Below are positions 1-9,035 of a stretch of DNA of 64,000 nt, piece by piece. Position 1 is the stretch's first letter; every line of letters begins with the position of its first letter. Source of the stretch: JANQPX01 sp965204405 (GTDB lineage: Bacteria > Pseudomonadota > Alphaproteobacteria > Geminicoccales > Geminicoccaceae). The stretch spans positions 2,976,001-3,040,000 of the forward strand of contig CBDBEN010000005.1 in NCBI GenBank assembly GCA_965204405.1. Direction: 5' to 3'. The position numbers and the translations under genes were made by a program. Below the pieces are notes generated by a model. It did not search any database, was not told the origin of the DNA, and was given only the letters and a program-made list of their open reading frames with translations.

Positions 1-233
1 GTCGTGAAGCCACGCTGAGCTAGCCCAGCCGCAAGATTGGCCGACACGGTGCTCTTGCCGACACCGCCCTTATTGGCGAGCACGATAACGATCTGATCGA
101 TCTCGGCCAGCCGATTTTCGATCAGCACACGGTTGTGACGAGGCTTGTCGAGCGTGCAGACGCTTTCCTGATCACAAAACTGGCAGGCATGGCCGAGGCC
201 GCAATCGATACCGCCGGTCGGTGGCGTGAACAC
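1..233 (-). CDS. Mrp/NBP35-type P-loop ATPase, N-terminal part (cut by window edge)
   Basis: Only about the first 77 codons are inside the window. Reading the minus strand from a GTG at 233 (AGTAGGGA just upstream) gives a cysteine-rich N-terminus with the pattern C-x5-C-x2-C-x5-C, then a deviant Walker A motif, KGGVGKST, typical of the ParA/MinD/Mrp superfamily. Cysteines ahead of KGGxGKST are characteristic of NBP35/Mrp Fe-S carrier ATPases, so a role in Fe-S cluster delivery is likely. The start lies 5 nt after the stop of the haem subunit gene, so it should be the last-seen gene of the molybdoenzyme operon, where Fe-S or cofactor maturation would make sense. A ParA-like function cannot be excluded without the C-terminus. 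Confidence 0.75.
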   Translation of the reverse strand, partial: MFTPPTGGIDCGLGHACQFCDQESVCTLDKPRHNRVLIENRLAEIDQIVIVLANKGGVGKSTVSANLAAGLAQRGFT

Positions 234-237
234 GTCC

Positions 238-1020
238 CTACTCGCCGCCGATGTCGGCGATGATCCAGTCCTCGGTCACACTTTTGAGACCATCCCGTTG
301 GCCATCGCTGCCTTGCCAGAGGGCGAAGGCAATTGGCAGTTTTTCGCGCGCAAACGAGATCTGATGGTCGCCCTCCGTCTCGATCGGCCGTGACATGACG
401 ACGACCCAATGGCCAACCGAGGAGTCCTCACTGCTCCAATAGAGACTGTCGCCGCTGACCGGCTGCTGTTCCAGACGCGTGGTGCTACCGGGGCCACCAG
501 CGGCGAGGCTCTCTATCTGATCTGCGTCCGATCGCCAGTACCAGATGTTCACTGGCTCCTCGGGCCCCGTACCCATGATCGAGGACGTCGCCTCATCACC
601 GATCGCGAACTGGACGGCGGCACCATCGCGAAAGCGATTGCGCGTGGTGGCGGTATCCGCCGTATCGTCCCGCCAGCGAAGCCGCACGTAGAAGCGTTCG
701 GAAGTGCGGGCGAGCGTAAAATAGATGTCCCGGCCTTCGTCTTCCTCATCCAGCCTCAACTCTACCGATTCATGCACGGGCGGGGCAGGTGCCACATGGG
801 TTCTGTATTCAGGCAGACGCTCCCAGATGACGTCGTCAGGATCATTGACCGAGCGCAGATAGACGCCGTCAGGAATGCGCGAGACGGCGACCTCGTCGCC
901 CGCCATCAGTTCCTTGACGTTCGCCTCAGCCAGGCTGTCGGCCTCAGCAGAGGCGGCGCCAACAAGAGCGATCATGGCTACTCCAGCTGCGGCGCCAAGG
1001 GCGGTTGGGTGCGCGTTCAT
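238..1020 (-). CDS. Haem-b binding gamma subunit of type II DMSO-reductase-family enzyme (DdhC/EbdC/SerC-like)
   Basis: This 260-residue protein starts at an ATG preceded by GAGGAGA. A signal peptide is visible (hydrophobic stretch ending near ASA-EA, about residue 25), so it is periplasmic. The segment IMGTGPEEPVNIWYWRSD and the C-terminal ALWQGSDGQRDGLKS match the haem-binding fold of ethylbenzene dehydrogenase gamma subunits, where a Met and a Lys ligate haem b; a Met and a Lys are present in the corresponding places. It is the fourth gene of the operon, 10 nt after the chaperone gene, matching the ABDC order of ddh, ser and clr operons. It would pass electrons between the Fe-S subunit and a periplasmic cytochrome. 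Identity of the substrate is not shown by this subunit. Confidence 0.85.
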   Translation of the reverse strand: MNAHPTALGAAAGVAMIALVGAASAEADSLAEANVKELMAGDEVAVSRIPDGVYLRSVNDPDDVIWERLPEYRTHVAPAPPVHESVELRLDEEDEGRDIYFTLARTSERFYVRLRWRDDTADTATTRNRFRDGAAVQFAIGDEATSSIMGTGPEEPVNIWYWRSDADQIESLAAGGPGSTTRLEQQPVSGDSLYWSSEDSSVGHWVVVMSRPIETEGDHQISFAREKLPIAFALWQGSDGQRDGLKSVTEDWIIADIGGE

Positions 1021-1030
1021 GGCGATCTCC

Positions 1031-1789
1031 TCATCCCCATAGGTCGCCGGCGGCGACTTGCTTGGTCTTGGTTTCGGCGAAACCCGGCTGATCCGGGTCG
1101 CGATAGGGGCCGACCCTTGCCTCCAGTTCCACCGCCTGGCTTTCAGTAAATGCCGGCAGTTCATTAACCAGCTGTACGATTGCGGGATCGAGTCCCGTCG
1201 CCCGGCCACCGTGCAGGCAGCCGGCGATCGTCCGCATCATCGGGACGAGATAGCGTTTGATGAAGTCGCGTTGGGCTCGGCGAAATGGCGACGGATCACG
1301 TCCCTGGCTCAGTGCCTTGGCCTCAAGATGGCAGAGCACGGCCATGAACTCCACCATGCTGGCGAGATGATCAGGCTCGTCCGCCCTGCCCTCGTCTCCG
1401 GTCGCCGCCTGAAGGCCGAAATGCCGGTAAAAGGCTGAAATGTTCAGCATGAACACCGGCCGGGCGTGGCCCGCCAGCAGGTTCTCGTGATCGCCGGCAA
1501 GCAGTGGTGCGATCGGCTTGCCCTTGGGACCATGCAGAAAGGCGGTGATATAGCCTGCTTCGAATTCCTTGAAGTCGGGTAGCGACCGAGCCGTGGGCCA
1601 GTGACGACCGGTGACCGCCGACCAGGCCCGATCGAAGGCCTGGTGAAAGACACCGTTTGCGAAAGCGGCATGCATCTCCGCCGTCGGATGACCGAAGGCC
1701 AGCGCTACGAGCCGCCAAATCGTCTCCTTGGCCGCAGCACGCTCCGCGCTATCACCTCCTGGGAGCATGTTATGTATCGGTGACGACAC
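1031..1789 (-). CDS. TorD/NarJ-like molybdoenzyme assembly chaperone
   Basis: The 252-residue cytoplasmic protein is rich in helices and has the TorD/DmsD/NarJ family features: an N-terminal WRLVALAFGHP helix, a central YITAFLHGP segment and the region MVEFMAVLCHLEAKALSQ followed by a conserved RRAQRDFIKRYLVPMM helix. No signal peptide or cysteine clusters are present. Such chaperones bind the Tat signal of the catalytic subunit and hold it until the molybdenum cofactor is inserted. It starts 8 nt after the stop of the Fe-S subunit and corresponds to the D gene of ddh/clr/ser operons, which is not part of the mature enzyme. Confidence 0.88.
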   Translation of the reverse strand: MSSPIHNMLPGGDSAERAAAKETIWRLVALAFGHPTAEMHAAFANGVFHQAFDRAWSAVTGRHWPTARSLPDFKEFEAGYITAFLHGPKGKPIAPLLAGDHENLLAGHARPVFMLNISAFYRHFGLQAATGDEGRADEPDHLASMVEFMAVLCHLEAKALSQGRDPSPFRRAQRDFIKRYLVPMMRTIAGCLHGGRATGLDPAIVQLVNELPAFTESQAVELEARVGPYRDPDQPGFAETKTKQVAAGDLWG

Positions 1790-1797
1790 CTTGCCGG

Positions 1798-2778
1798 TCA
1801 GCTCAGCTTGAACATTTCGGCGTGACGATAGCCGATCAGCGTGTCCATCAACTCGCTGTCCTCGCCGTCCGCCTTTTTCTGACGCTCCGCCGTCAACGTA
1901 TCGAGCGCGCCTCTGACGCCATCGCCGAACAGGCCCTCCAGATACTCGGTCGGCACGCGCGATTCAGCGGTAACGGCGCCATCCTCACCGATCTTCGGCG
2001 GCGACATCGGCGGCACATAGAAGACGTTCGGCTTGGTGCCCCATTCCGGATGCAGCGGCAGTGCCACCTTGTATTTTTCAACGAGGAGATGGATGGGGCC
2101 GGCTTCGTCATCGCGATAGCCGATCCAGCGAATTCGGCCGACGCATTGCTTGGCGCAGGCCGTGGGCAGCCCCTTCTCGATGCGCGGATAGCAAAAGATG
2201 CACTTTTCCGACTTCGAGATCTCCTCGTTGAAATAGACCTTCTTGTAAGGGCAGGCGCTCACGCAGTAGCGATAGCCGCGGCAGCGTTCCTGGTCGATCA
2301 GGACGATGCCGTCCTCTTGACGCTTGTAAATCGCATTTCTCGAACAGGCGGCGAGACAGGCCGGGTTTTCACAGTGATTGCAGAGGCGCGGCAGGTAGAA
2401 ATAGTAGCTGTTCGGAAAATCACCTTCGCCCTGATCCTCGTCCCAGTTCGCACCCCAGGTCGGCTTGACGTTTGGCCTTAGCCAGGGGTCGGTCCCGGTC
2501 ATCAGGGCTTCTTCGTAATTATATTCCCAGGGGATGCCGTAGTCCTCGGCGCCGGGCTCGGTACCGAGCTTGAGGGCACCGTCCTCATCAAAGCCGCCGC
2601 CCATCTCGGCATAGTTCTTCGGGTAGCCGGTGCCGGGCATGGTCTCGACATTGTTCCAATACATGTATTCACGGCCATTCCGATTGGTCCACTGCAACTT
2701 GCAGGCGGACGTGCAGGTATGGCAGCCGATGCATTTGTTGAGATCCATCACCATGCTGAGCTGACGTTTCACAGCCAT
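1798..2778 (-). CDS. Fe-S (beta) subunit of type II DMSO-reductase-family enzyme (DdhB/NarH-like)
   Basis: An electron-transfer subunit with four cysteine clusters in order: CIGCHTCTSAC near residue 16, CNHCENPACLAAC, CRGYRYCVSACP and CIFCYPRIEKGLPTACAKQC. In the third cluster an aromatic residue (Tyr) replaces a cysteine, as with Trp in NarH, which in that family goes with a [3Fe-4S] centre; so three [4Fe-4S] plus one [3Fe-4S] are expected. There is no signal peptide; in this family the subunit is co-exported with the Tat-bearing alpha subunit. I chose the ATG at 2778 because GGAGG sits 7 nt upstream; an ATG two codons earlier is too close to that site. The reading frame also remains open back into the end of the alpha gene. 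Confidence 0.9.
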   Translation of the reverse strand: MAVKRQLSMVMDLNKCIGCHTCTSACKLQWTNRNGREYMYWNNVETMPGTGYPKNYAEMGGGFDEDGALKLGTEPGAEDYGIPWEYNYEEALMTGTDPWLRPNVKPTWGANWDEDQGEGDFPNSYYFYLPRLCNHCENPACLAACSRNAIYKRQEDGIVLIDQERCRGYRYCVSACPYKKVYFNEEISKSEKCIFCYPRIEKGLPTACAKQCVGRIRWIGYRDDEAGPIHLLVEKYKVALPLHPEWGTKPNVFYVPPMSPPKIGEDGAVTAESRVPTEYLEGLFGDGVRGALDTLTAERQKKADGEDSELMDTLIGYRHAEMFKLS

Positions 2779-2827
2779 TGCCATTCCTCCGTTAGGCCTG
2801 TTCGAGTGCGCATCGCCGTCCTCCCGC

Positions 2828-5560
2828 TCATGCAGGCTCGACGTCGACGCTGCTCTCATGCGCCAGCTGATTGGCGTTGTATTTCCAAAGCTTGAAGCCG
2901 AGATGTCCCCAGTTGCCGCAGAGTTCGAGCGGCTGGATCAGGGTCGCCATGGCGTTGTTCATCGGCTTGTTCTGCTCGTATTGATGGGGCTCCCAACCAT
3001 GCTCCATCATGATCGATGTCGTTGGGATACTCGGATAGAACTTGGCCTGCGCAAAGAACTCGCCAATGCCGTTGAAGACCCTTACGCGCCCACCATCGGT
3101 AATGCCGCGCTCTGCTGCGAGTTTTGGATTGATATAGATGTTCGGTTCACCCCGCTGCAGCCGCATCATGAACTTGTTGGAGCGCCAGTTGGAATGGATG
3201 CCCCAGCGTGTATGCGGCGAGTAGAAGGACAGCGGATAGTTCGAGGCTTCGCGCCCGGCATGATGGCGCGCGGTCGGTACAGCGGCACCCAGCTTCATGA
3301 AGCGCGGATGGTCGCAATAAAAAGTGATGCGGCCGGTCAGGGTGTCGTAGGGCTTCTTTCCCTCGGTCTGAGCGACGAACGGGTTGTAGGGCTCGGAGGC
3401 CGGGATCGGCTGATTGGCGCCGCCCGCCTCCGACATCACGAAGAAGCCCTGTTCCGCCCCCTCCTCCAGGCTGACGCCGCCGAACTCGGCGCTGTTGTCC
3501 ACCAACCATTTTGTCGCGTCATAGTCTGTCAGCAACGTGCCGCCCATGGTGAAGTCGTCATGGATGGTGTGCAAATCACGGCTGACACCGCCATCTTCAT
3601 AGGCACCGACGCCGCGGGCGATCGCACGCTCCTGAACCTTCCTGGTCAGAAGCTCCATGATCTCCCAGTCGGGCTTGGCCTCGCCGATCGGGTCCACCGG
3701 GCGGGAAAACACGTTGACGAAACGATGAAAGCCGACCGAGCGCAGATCCCAGGCTTCGTAGTGACTGGCGGCGGGCAGCAGATAGTCGGCCCACTGCGCG
3801 GTCGAATCCATACGCACATTGATGTTGACGAACAGTTCTTCGACTTCTTCGAGGATGCGCTCACGGTATTTGTCGGCGTGTTTGTTGCGGCGGAACTTGT
3901 TGTCGGCGATCGAGATCAGGCCCTTCATATCGCCGTGATAGGGCATCCAGCCCTCATCGATCGATTCGTTGATCATCGCTTCCATCTCGTCGAGATTGAA
4001 GCCAACCCGCTGTTTCAGTTTCTCATTGTCAAAGTGGTTTCTCGCATGCTCGATCATCCGGCCGCGCATGAACTCGCCGAGACCGCCGGCTTCCAGACGC
4101 GGGAACTTTTGGAACCCAAAAAGTGCCAGTTCCAGAAGCTTGCCGTGGTTCCACTCGATCCAGGAGGTATCGAGGCCGCCGCGCTTGCCACCATGACCGG
4201 TCAGCGCCAGCATCAATGACTGCGCCCAGCCGGTGTAGATGCCGTTGGAGTAGCGCCCGACATTGAAGCCCTGCATCAGGATCGCCTTTTTCGCCTTGGC
4301 GAACAGGCGGGCTTCATTGCGGACAGTGTCCGGGTGAATGCCGGTATCGGCCTCGGTGCCTTCCGGCGTAAATTTTTGTGCCTCGGCCCTGACTTTCTCA
4401 AAGACGGTGGTGACCGCGATGCCCTCAACCTCGAAAGTTCCTTCGATCGCCGGGTCGACGTCGCCGAGTTCGAGCGTCTTCTCCTCGGAACCCATCGAGC
4501 CCTTAAAGGCAACAGCGCCCTCGCTGTTCAGGTCCCAGTGATAAAAAACCTCTTCGGAGCCGCCGTCTTTCAGATCGGCTTCGCGCAACAGCTTGCCGTC
4601 GCCCTGGCGCACCAGGGTCACGAGGTCGGTTTGTTCCTTGATGAAGGCTTCGTCGTAGAGACCTTCCTCGATGATCACATTGACGAAGGACATCGCCAGG
4701 AACGGATCGGCGCCCTGCTTGATCGGCATCCAGAGATCGGCGTGGATCGAGGAGGGATTGTAATCCGGCGCGACCGAAACGACGCGTGCACCATTATACT
4801 TGGCCTCCCAGATATAGTGAGCGTCCGGGATGCGCGTCGCATTCGGGTTAAACAGCGACATCATGATGTAGTCGGCGTCAAACCAAGCATCCGAGGTGAA
4901 ACTCTCCAGCGGATTGCCGTAGGCGAGATGTGCCCCGGTATTGAGATCGCCGACATCGGTGAAGATGTCTAGCTGTACACCGCCCACCAGCGAGGCAAAG
5001 CGGTAAGGGGCGGCGAGGCGCACCATCGAGAGATTGCCGGAGCCGGTGTGGGTCATCAGCTTGCCGGGGCCGTGCTCCTCGAAGATATCGATGATCTTGT
5101 CGGCAATCTCCTCGGTAATCTCGTCCCAGGAAGCGCGCTGCCACTTGCCTTCGCCGCGCTCGCCGACCCGTTTCAGGGGATAACGGAGGCGATCGCCTTC
5201 ATACATCGCGGCCGAATGGATCGAGCCCTTCTGGCAGCCGCGCGGGTTGGCGTCGGGGACGTTAGGATTGATCTGCGGGTATTTGGCGAGTTGCTCCTCG
5301 CGCAGCACGATGCCGTCCTTGACGAAGACGTCGAAAGCGCAATTGCCGACGCAATTGATGCAGTGTGCCGCCTTACCGACCTTGTCCCAGGTGAATTCGC
5401 GCCGGTAGAGATCCTCCCAATCGCGATAGGGATAGTCCGCGTCCAGTGTATCGCCGATCGGCTCCAGGCGATTGAGCGCCCAGGCATCATTCGCCGCCAG
5501 CACACCGGCGCCGGCCAGTGACGACGCTTTCAAGAAATCCCGACGCTTGACCCTGAGCAT
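2828..5560 (-). CDS. Molybdopterin catalytic (alpha) subunit, type II DMSO reductase family (DdhA/EbdA/SerA/ClrA-like)
   Basis: A 910-residue catalytic subunit starting at an ATG with GGGGAGG 6 nt upstream. The N-terminus carries a twin-arginine signal (RRDFLK) followed by a hydrophobic stretch, so it is exported folded to the periplasm. The FS0 cluster motif is H66-x3-C70-x3-C74-x34-C109; a histidine first ligand marks the NarG/type II branch. The segment TDVGDLNTG near residue 215 holds the probable aspartate ligand of molybdenum. Known members oxidise dimethylsulfide or ethylbenzene, or reduce selenate, chlorate or nitrate; the sequence alone does not decide between them. It is the first gene of the minus-strand operon, facing a divergent sensor kinase. 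Confidence 0.9.
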   Translation of the reverse strand: MLRVKRRDFLKASSLAGAGVLAANDAWALNRLEPIGDTLDADYPYRDWEDLYRREFTWDKVGKAAHCINCVGNCAFDVFVKDGIVLREEQLAKYPQINPNVPDANPRGCQKGSIHSAAMYEGDRLRYPLKRVGERGEGKWQRASWDEITEEIADKIIDIFEEHGPGKLMTHTGSGNLSMVRLAAPYRFASLVGGVQLDIFTDVGDLNTGAHLAYGNPLESFTSDAWFDADYIMMSLFNPNATRIPDAHYIWEAKYNGARVVSVAPDYNPSSIHADLWMPIKQGADPFLAMSFVNVIIEEGLYDEAFIKEQTDLVTLVRQGDGKLLREADLKDGGSEEVFYHWDLNSEGAVAFKGSMGSEEKTLELGDVDPAIEGTFEVEGIAVTTVFEKVRAEAQKFTPEGTEADTGIHPDTVRNEARLFAKAKKAILMQGFNVGRYSNGIYTGWAQSLMLALTGHGGKRGGLDTSWIEWNHGKLLELALFGFQKFPRLEAGGLGEFMRGRMIEHARNHFDNEKLKQRVGFNLDEMEAMINESIDEGWMPYHGDMKGLISIADNKFRRNKHADKYRERILEEVEELFVNINVRMDSTAQWADYLLPAASHYEAWDLRSVGFHRFVNVFSRPVDPIGEAKPDWEIMELLTRKVQERAIARGVGAYEDGGVSRDLHTIHDDFTMGGTLLTDYDATKWLVDNSAEFGGVSLEEGAEQGFFVMSEAGGANQPIPASEPYNPFVAQTEGKKPYDTLTGRITFYCDHPRFMKLGAAVPTARHHAGREASNYPLSFYSPHTRWGIHSNWRSNKFMMRLQRGEPNIYINPKLAAERGITDGGRVRVFNGIGEFFAQAKFYPSIPTTSIMMEHGWEPHQYEQNKPMNNAMATLIQPLELCGNWGHLGFKLWKYNANQLAHESSVDVEPA

Positions 5561-5678
5561 GGCCTGCCTCCCCTGTCGACCGTGTAGCCGGCACACCCAA
5601 GATGGACGGGCACCGACAGTCGGTCGATTTCGAATTGTTCCAGTTTAACGTAAAGACGCTGGGGCAAAGGCTATGCAT

Positions 5679-5708
5679 ATGTGAAAAGATGTAATGCAAA
5701 TGTAATGC
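5679..5708. promoter_or_regulatory. Direct repeats, likely OmpR-family regulator binding sites
   Basis: The nonamer ATGTAATGC occurs at 5689-5697 and again at 5700-5708, exactly 11 bp apart, with a related ATGTGAAAA at 5679. Repeats spaced by one helical turn are the usual operator layout for OmpR/PhoB-type winged-helix regulators. They lie in the 246-bp gap between the molybdoenzyme alpha subunit gene and the divergent histidine kinase gene, whose partner is an OmpR-family regulator. Control of both promoters is inferred, not shown. Confidence 0.5.
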
Positions 5709-5806
5709 TCTACAGCCTCATCATTGCTTGTCGGTTCTGGTGGTGCTGTAGTCTGCAAAAGAATGGTTGAATCTAGGGAGGCTCGTTCGGGCCATCGGGA
5801 GTCGTT

Positions 5807-8221
5807 ATGTCGTCACCCGCATCATCGCCATCGATCGATACCCGCAGCGCATACAACCTCGCGGGCCTCATGCCGGCTATCTTCAAGGAGCAGCGTGAGG
5901 TTCTGGTGGATCGTGCAATCCAGGTCGCCAAGGACTACGGCTATGCGCAATACACCACGACGATCCGTGCCGCCTGGATCGAGGCGATCGACAGCGTCAC
6001 CGAGAGTCTTTCCGACTATCTCGACGATGACGCCACCATCAGCGATCGCCCCCAAGGTCTGATTGACTACCAGCGGGACCGCCGTCTCACCATGATGCGA
6101 AGCGTTGCCAAGCGGCACCGCGCGATTGGCGTCACGCTTCAGCTTTACCTCGGCCTCTTCAAGCATTTCAGAGCGCTCTATCAGGATGTCTTTGATCAAA
6201 CCTGCGAGCGAGACGGGCTCGGTTCCACCCCTCAGGCAGTAATGGCAGCCCGGCACACGCTCCAAGGCTTCTTCGATGCCGCCGAAATTAGCATCAGTGC
6301 GGATTGGGCGGAGGATACCGAGGACGATCGCCTGATGGAGCTGCAGATGCGAACACGCAGCATCGCGCTGGAAAAGGACCGTTATTTCTCGGTGTTCGAA
6401 AGCCTGCGCGATCCAGCCTTCCTCCTCGACCGCCAGCGCCGTCTTATGAACGCCAATCAGGCGGCAGCGGAGCTGTTCGTCGGCGAGGCGGATGCGGGCG
6501 AGATCGTCTATCTGAAATCGATGCGCGGACGAAAGACGCCGCTCGCCGACGTGCTCGCCAAGGCCGCACGTGCCGATGAGGATGGCGACGGTTCCGTATG
6601 GCTCGACACGCGTGATGGGCCGATGTGTTTCGATCTGCGCGAGCGAGCCATCCACGATGCCCTCGAAAATACACGCCTCGGTTACGTCGTCATTCTCCAC
6701 GACGTCACCACCCATCGTCTGGCGACGGAGGAAGCCGAGCGCGCAAGGCGTGCCATGTCCACCTTCCTTGCGACCATGAGCCATGAGATCCGGACGCCGC
6801 TGCATGGAGCGCTCGGTGCTGCCGAATTGCTGCGCGATGCCGACCGCACGCATCACGGGGCTTATCTCGATGCGATCGAGACCGCCGGACGGCACCTCCT
6901 TCAAACCCTTAACAAAGTATTGGACTATTCGCGACTTGAGGCCCGTCCGCCCCAATCAACACCGAAACCTTGCGACTTGCGGAAAGTGATCTCCGATTAT
7001 GGCCGCTTCGCGTCGGTTTGGGCCGAGCAATCTGCGGTTCCGCTGACAGTCTCGATCGCCGGCAACCTTCCCCGCACCATCCTGCTGGACTGGGAGATGA
7101 CTCAGCAGATCCTGACCAACTTGATCGCCAACGCCATCCGCCATGACAGCGGCGGCGGCATCGCGCTCTCGGTACGCCGCAGAAGCGCTGCCGCTGATGG
7201 TCCCGGACTTCGCTTCGAGGTTCAGGATCATGGACCAGGTGTCCCGATCGATATCGCAGACAATCTGTTCGAACCGTTCGGCGCCAGAGCTCCCGGCCGC
7301 ACAGACAGCGGAGGTGCTGGCCTCGGCCTTGCCATTTGTCATCGGCTCGTCGAAGCGCTCGGCGGCGAGATTGGCTTTCGCAATCGGCGGACCGGCGGCG
7401 CCGTTTTCTGGTTCGATCTTCCCTATCAGCGCAGCAGAGCATCAACCACCGAGGAAACGGATCGACAACCCGCTGATGCCCCCAAGCCGCGCCGCACGAC
7501 TGGTGACCGGCGCTGTCTATTGGTCGACGACGACGATGTCAGCCGCATGATCAGTGCCGATCAGATCCGGAGATCGGGCTTCCAGGTCATCGAAACAGAC
7601 AGTGCAGACGCAGCGCTCGCAGCAGCGGCAGCTACATGCTTCGATGCGTTCGTGATCGACTACCACTTGCCGGACGGTGATGGTGCAATGCTGGCATCCC
7701 GTCTGAGACAGAACCCAGATCAAGGTAAGGCACGCTACATCGCGCTCACCGCCAACGCCGATCTGGTAACCGCCGCCACCGGCGGACACCGCCCCTTCGA
7801 TCTCCTGCTCACTAAGCCGATCAGGGCCGATGCGCTGGTCGCGGCCATTCTCGCTCCCGATCTGCCGCCACCCGGCCGGTCGTCAGGCGGCGAACAGCAA
7901 ACGCTTAAGGGCATCTCGCCTCGAATTATCGACGCCGTGGCCGCGGCATTTACCGCGCAATGGGATGACGAAGTCCAGAAGCTGCAGGCGGCGATCGCAA
8001 GCGGCGAGCGCCATCGTCTCGCCGACATTGCCCACAAGATCGCCAGCAGCTGCGCAACCATCGGCATTGCAGATCTGGCAGAAATGCTGAAGACTCTCGA
8101 AGTCGAGTGCCGCAGCCACCAATGCTTGCCGGACCTTCAGGCCTGGCAGGCCCGATTAACCCCTGCCCTCCTCGCCGCTCCCGATCAGGCACGAGCCCTA
8201 GCTTCGGAGGCGACATCATGA
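5807..8221 (+). CDS. Soluble hybrid histidine kinase (sensor-PAS-HisKA-HATPase-REC-Hpt)
   Basis: An 804-residue kinase without any transmembrane segment. Order of domains: an unassigned helical N-terminal region (about 1-185), a PAS-like domain (about 200-315), a HisKA domain with phospho-acceptor in SHEIRTP near residue 325, an HATPase domain with N box NLIANAIRH and G boxes DHGPGVP and GGAGLGLAI, a receiver with phospho-acceptor Asp in VIDYHLPDGDG near 618, and a C-terminal Hpt domain with histidine in AHKIASSC near 742. This is an ArcB/TorS-type phosphorelay, but cytoplasmic. Its stop overlaps the start of the response regulator gene (ATGA), and it is divergent from the molybdoenzyme operon, so it most likely controls that operon in response to an intracellular or redox signal. 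Confidence 0.9.
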   Translation: MSSPASSPSIDTRSAYNLAGLMPAIFKEQREVLVDRAIQVAKDYGYAQYTTTIRAAWIEAIDSVTESLSDYLDDDATISDRPQGLIDYQRDRRLTMMRSVAKRHRAIGVTLQLYLGLFKHFRALYQDVFDQTCERDGLGSTPQAVMAARHTLQGFFDAAEISISADWAEDTEDDRLMELQMRTRSIALEKDRYFSVFESLRDPAFLLDRQRRLMNANQAAAELFVGEADAGEIVYLKSMRGRKTPLADVLAKAARADEDGDGSVWLDTRDGPMCFDLRERAIHDALENTRLGYVVILHDVTTHRLATEEAERARRAMSTFLATMSHEIRTPLHGALGAAELLRDADRTHHGAYLDAIETAGRHLLQTLNKVLDYSRLEARPPQSTPKPCDLRKVISDYGRFASVWAEQSAVPLTVSIAGNLPRTILLDWEMTQQILTNLIANAIRHDSGGGIALSVRRRSAAADGPGLRFEVQDHGPGVPIDIADNLFEPFGARAPGRTDSGGAGLGLAICHRLVEALGGEIGFRNRRTGGAVFWFDLPYQRSRASTTEETDRQPADAPKPRRTTGDRRCLLVDDDDVSRMISADQIRRSGFQVIETDSADAALAAAAATCFDAFVIDYHLPDGDGAMLASRLRQNPDQGKARYIALTANADLVTAATGGHRPFDLLLTKPIRADALVAAILAPDLPPPGRSSGGEQQTLKGISPRIIDAVAAAFTAQWDDEVQKLQAAIASGERHRLADIAHKIASSCATIGIADLAEMLKTLEVECRSHQCLPDLQAWQARLTPALLAAPDQARALASEATS

Positions 8222-8964
8222 CGGCCCGGCGGAGCGCTGGTGCACTCGGTGCCGCCTTCGATCGGCAGCCGAGCCGAATCCTGGTGGTGGACGACGATCC
8301 GGTCGTTCGCGTGCTGCTGCGAGAAATGCTTATCGCCAAAGGGCACGACGTCGATGAAGCGAAGAGCGCTTCGGAAGCCGAGACACGCCTTCGGCATCGC
8401 GCATGGGACCTGGTCCTGCTCGACCGGCGCCTTCCGGACTGTGACGGCCTTCTGCTCCTCAAGCGCATCAAGGACCGAAACGAGTGTCCGGTCATCATAC
8501 TGAGTGTGATGGACGACGAGCACGACCGCACGCTTGGTCTCGGCCTCGGCGCACAAGACTATATCACCAAGCCCTTCAGCGCCCAGGAGCTGTCGCTGCG
8601 CATCCAGAACCTCCTGATGACCCGCCGCGCGGTTCTGCCCCCAGCCCATGTCGGTGAGATCGCACACGGCCCTTTTACGCTCTCTCAGACCACGAGGCGC
8701 CTCACGGTCGACGACGTCACGCACCAGCTCACCTCGGCCGAAGCCCGCCTTCTGGCAATCTTTCTCTGCCATGTCGGCGAGGTCCTGGACCGCAATCTGC
8801 TGACCCGCAGCATCTGCCATCGCGAATGGTCGCACAACGATCGCTCAATCGACGTTCTGGTCGCGCGCTTAAGAAAGCGGATCGAAAGCGACCCGAAAGC
8901 GCCGGAATGGATCGTCACCATCCATGGCGCCGGCTATCTCTTCAATGCGTTGCTGGATGGTTGA
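8218..8964 (+). CDS. OmpR-family response regulator
   Basis: A 248-residue regulator with a receiver domain (acidic pocket DDD in VVDDDP, phospho-acceptor Asp near residue 69 in LLDRRLPD, Lys in ITKPFS) and a C-terminal winged-helix DNA-binding domain ending in VARLRKRIESDP...GAGYLF. The ATG overlaps the kinase stop by 4 nt, so the two are translationally coupled and form a cognate pair. It resembles TorR-like regulators in layout. The 11-bp spaced repeats upstream of the kinase are candidate targets. Confidence 0.92.
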   Translation: MTARRSAGALGAAFDRQPSRILVVDDDPVVRVLLREMLIAKGHDVDEAKSASEAETRLRHRAWDLVLLDRRLPDCDGLLLLKRIKDRNECPVIILSVMDDEHDRTLGLGLGAQDYITKPFSAQELSLRIQNLLMTRRAVLPPAHVGEIAHGPFTLSQTTRRLTVDDVTHQLTSAEARLLAIFLCHVGEVLDRNLLTRSICHREWSHNDRSIDVLVARLRKRIESDPKAPEWIVTIHGAGYLFNALLDG

Positions 8965-9035
8965 TCATCTTGAAGGCGTCGATTCTGGCGGCGCATAGTC
9001 GGCATCTGTCTGCCTCGCGCGCGCTCAACCCCATC

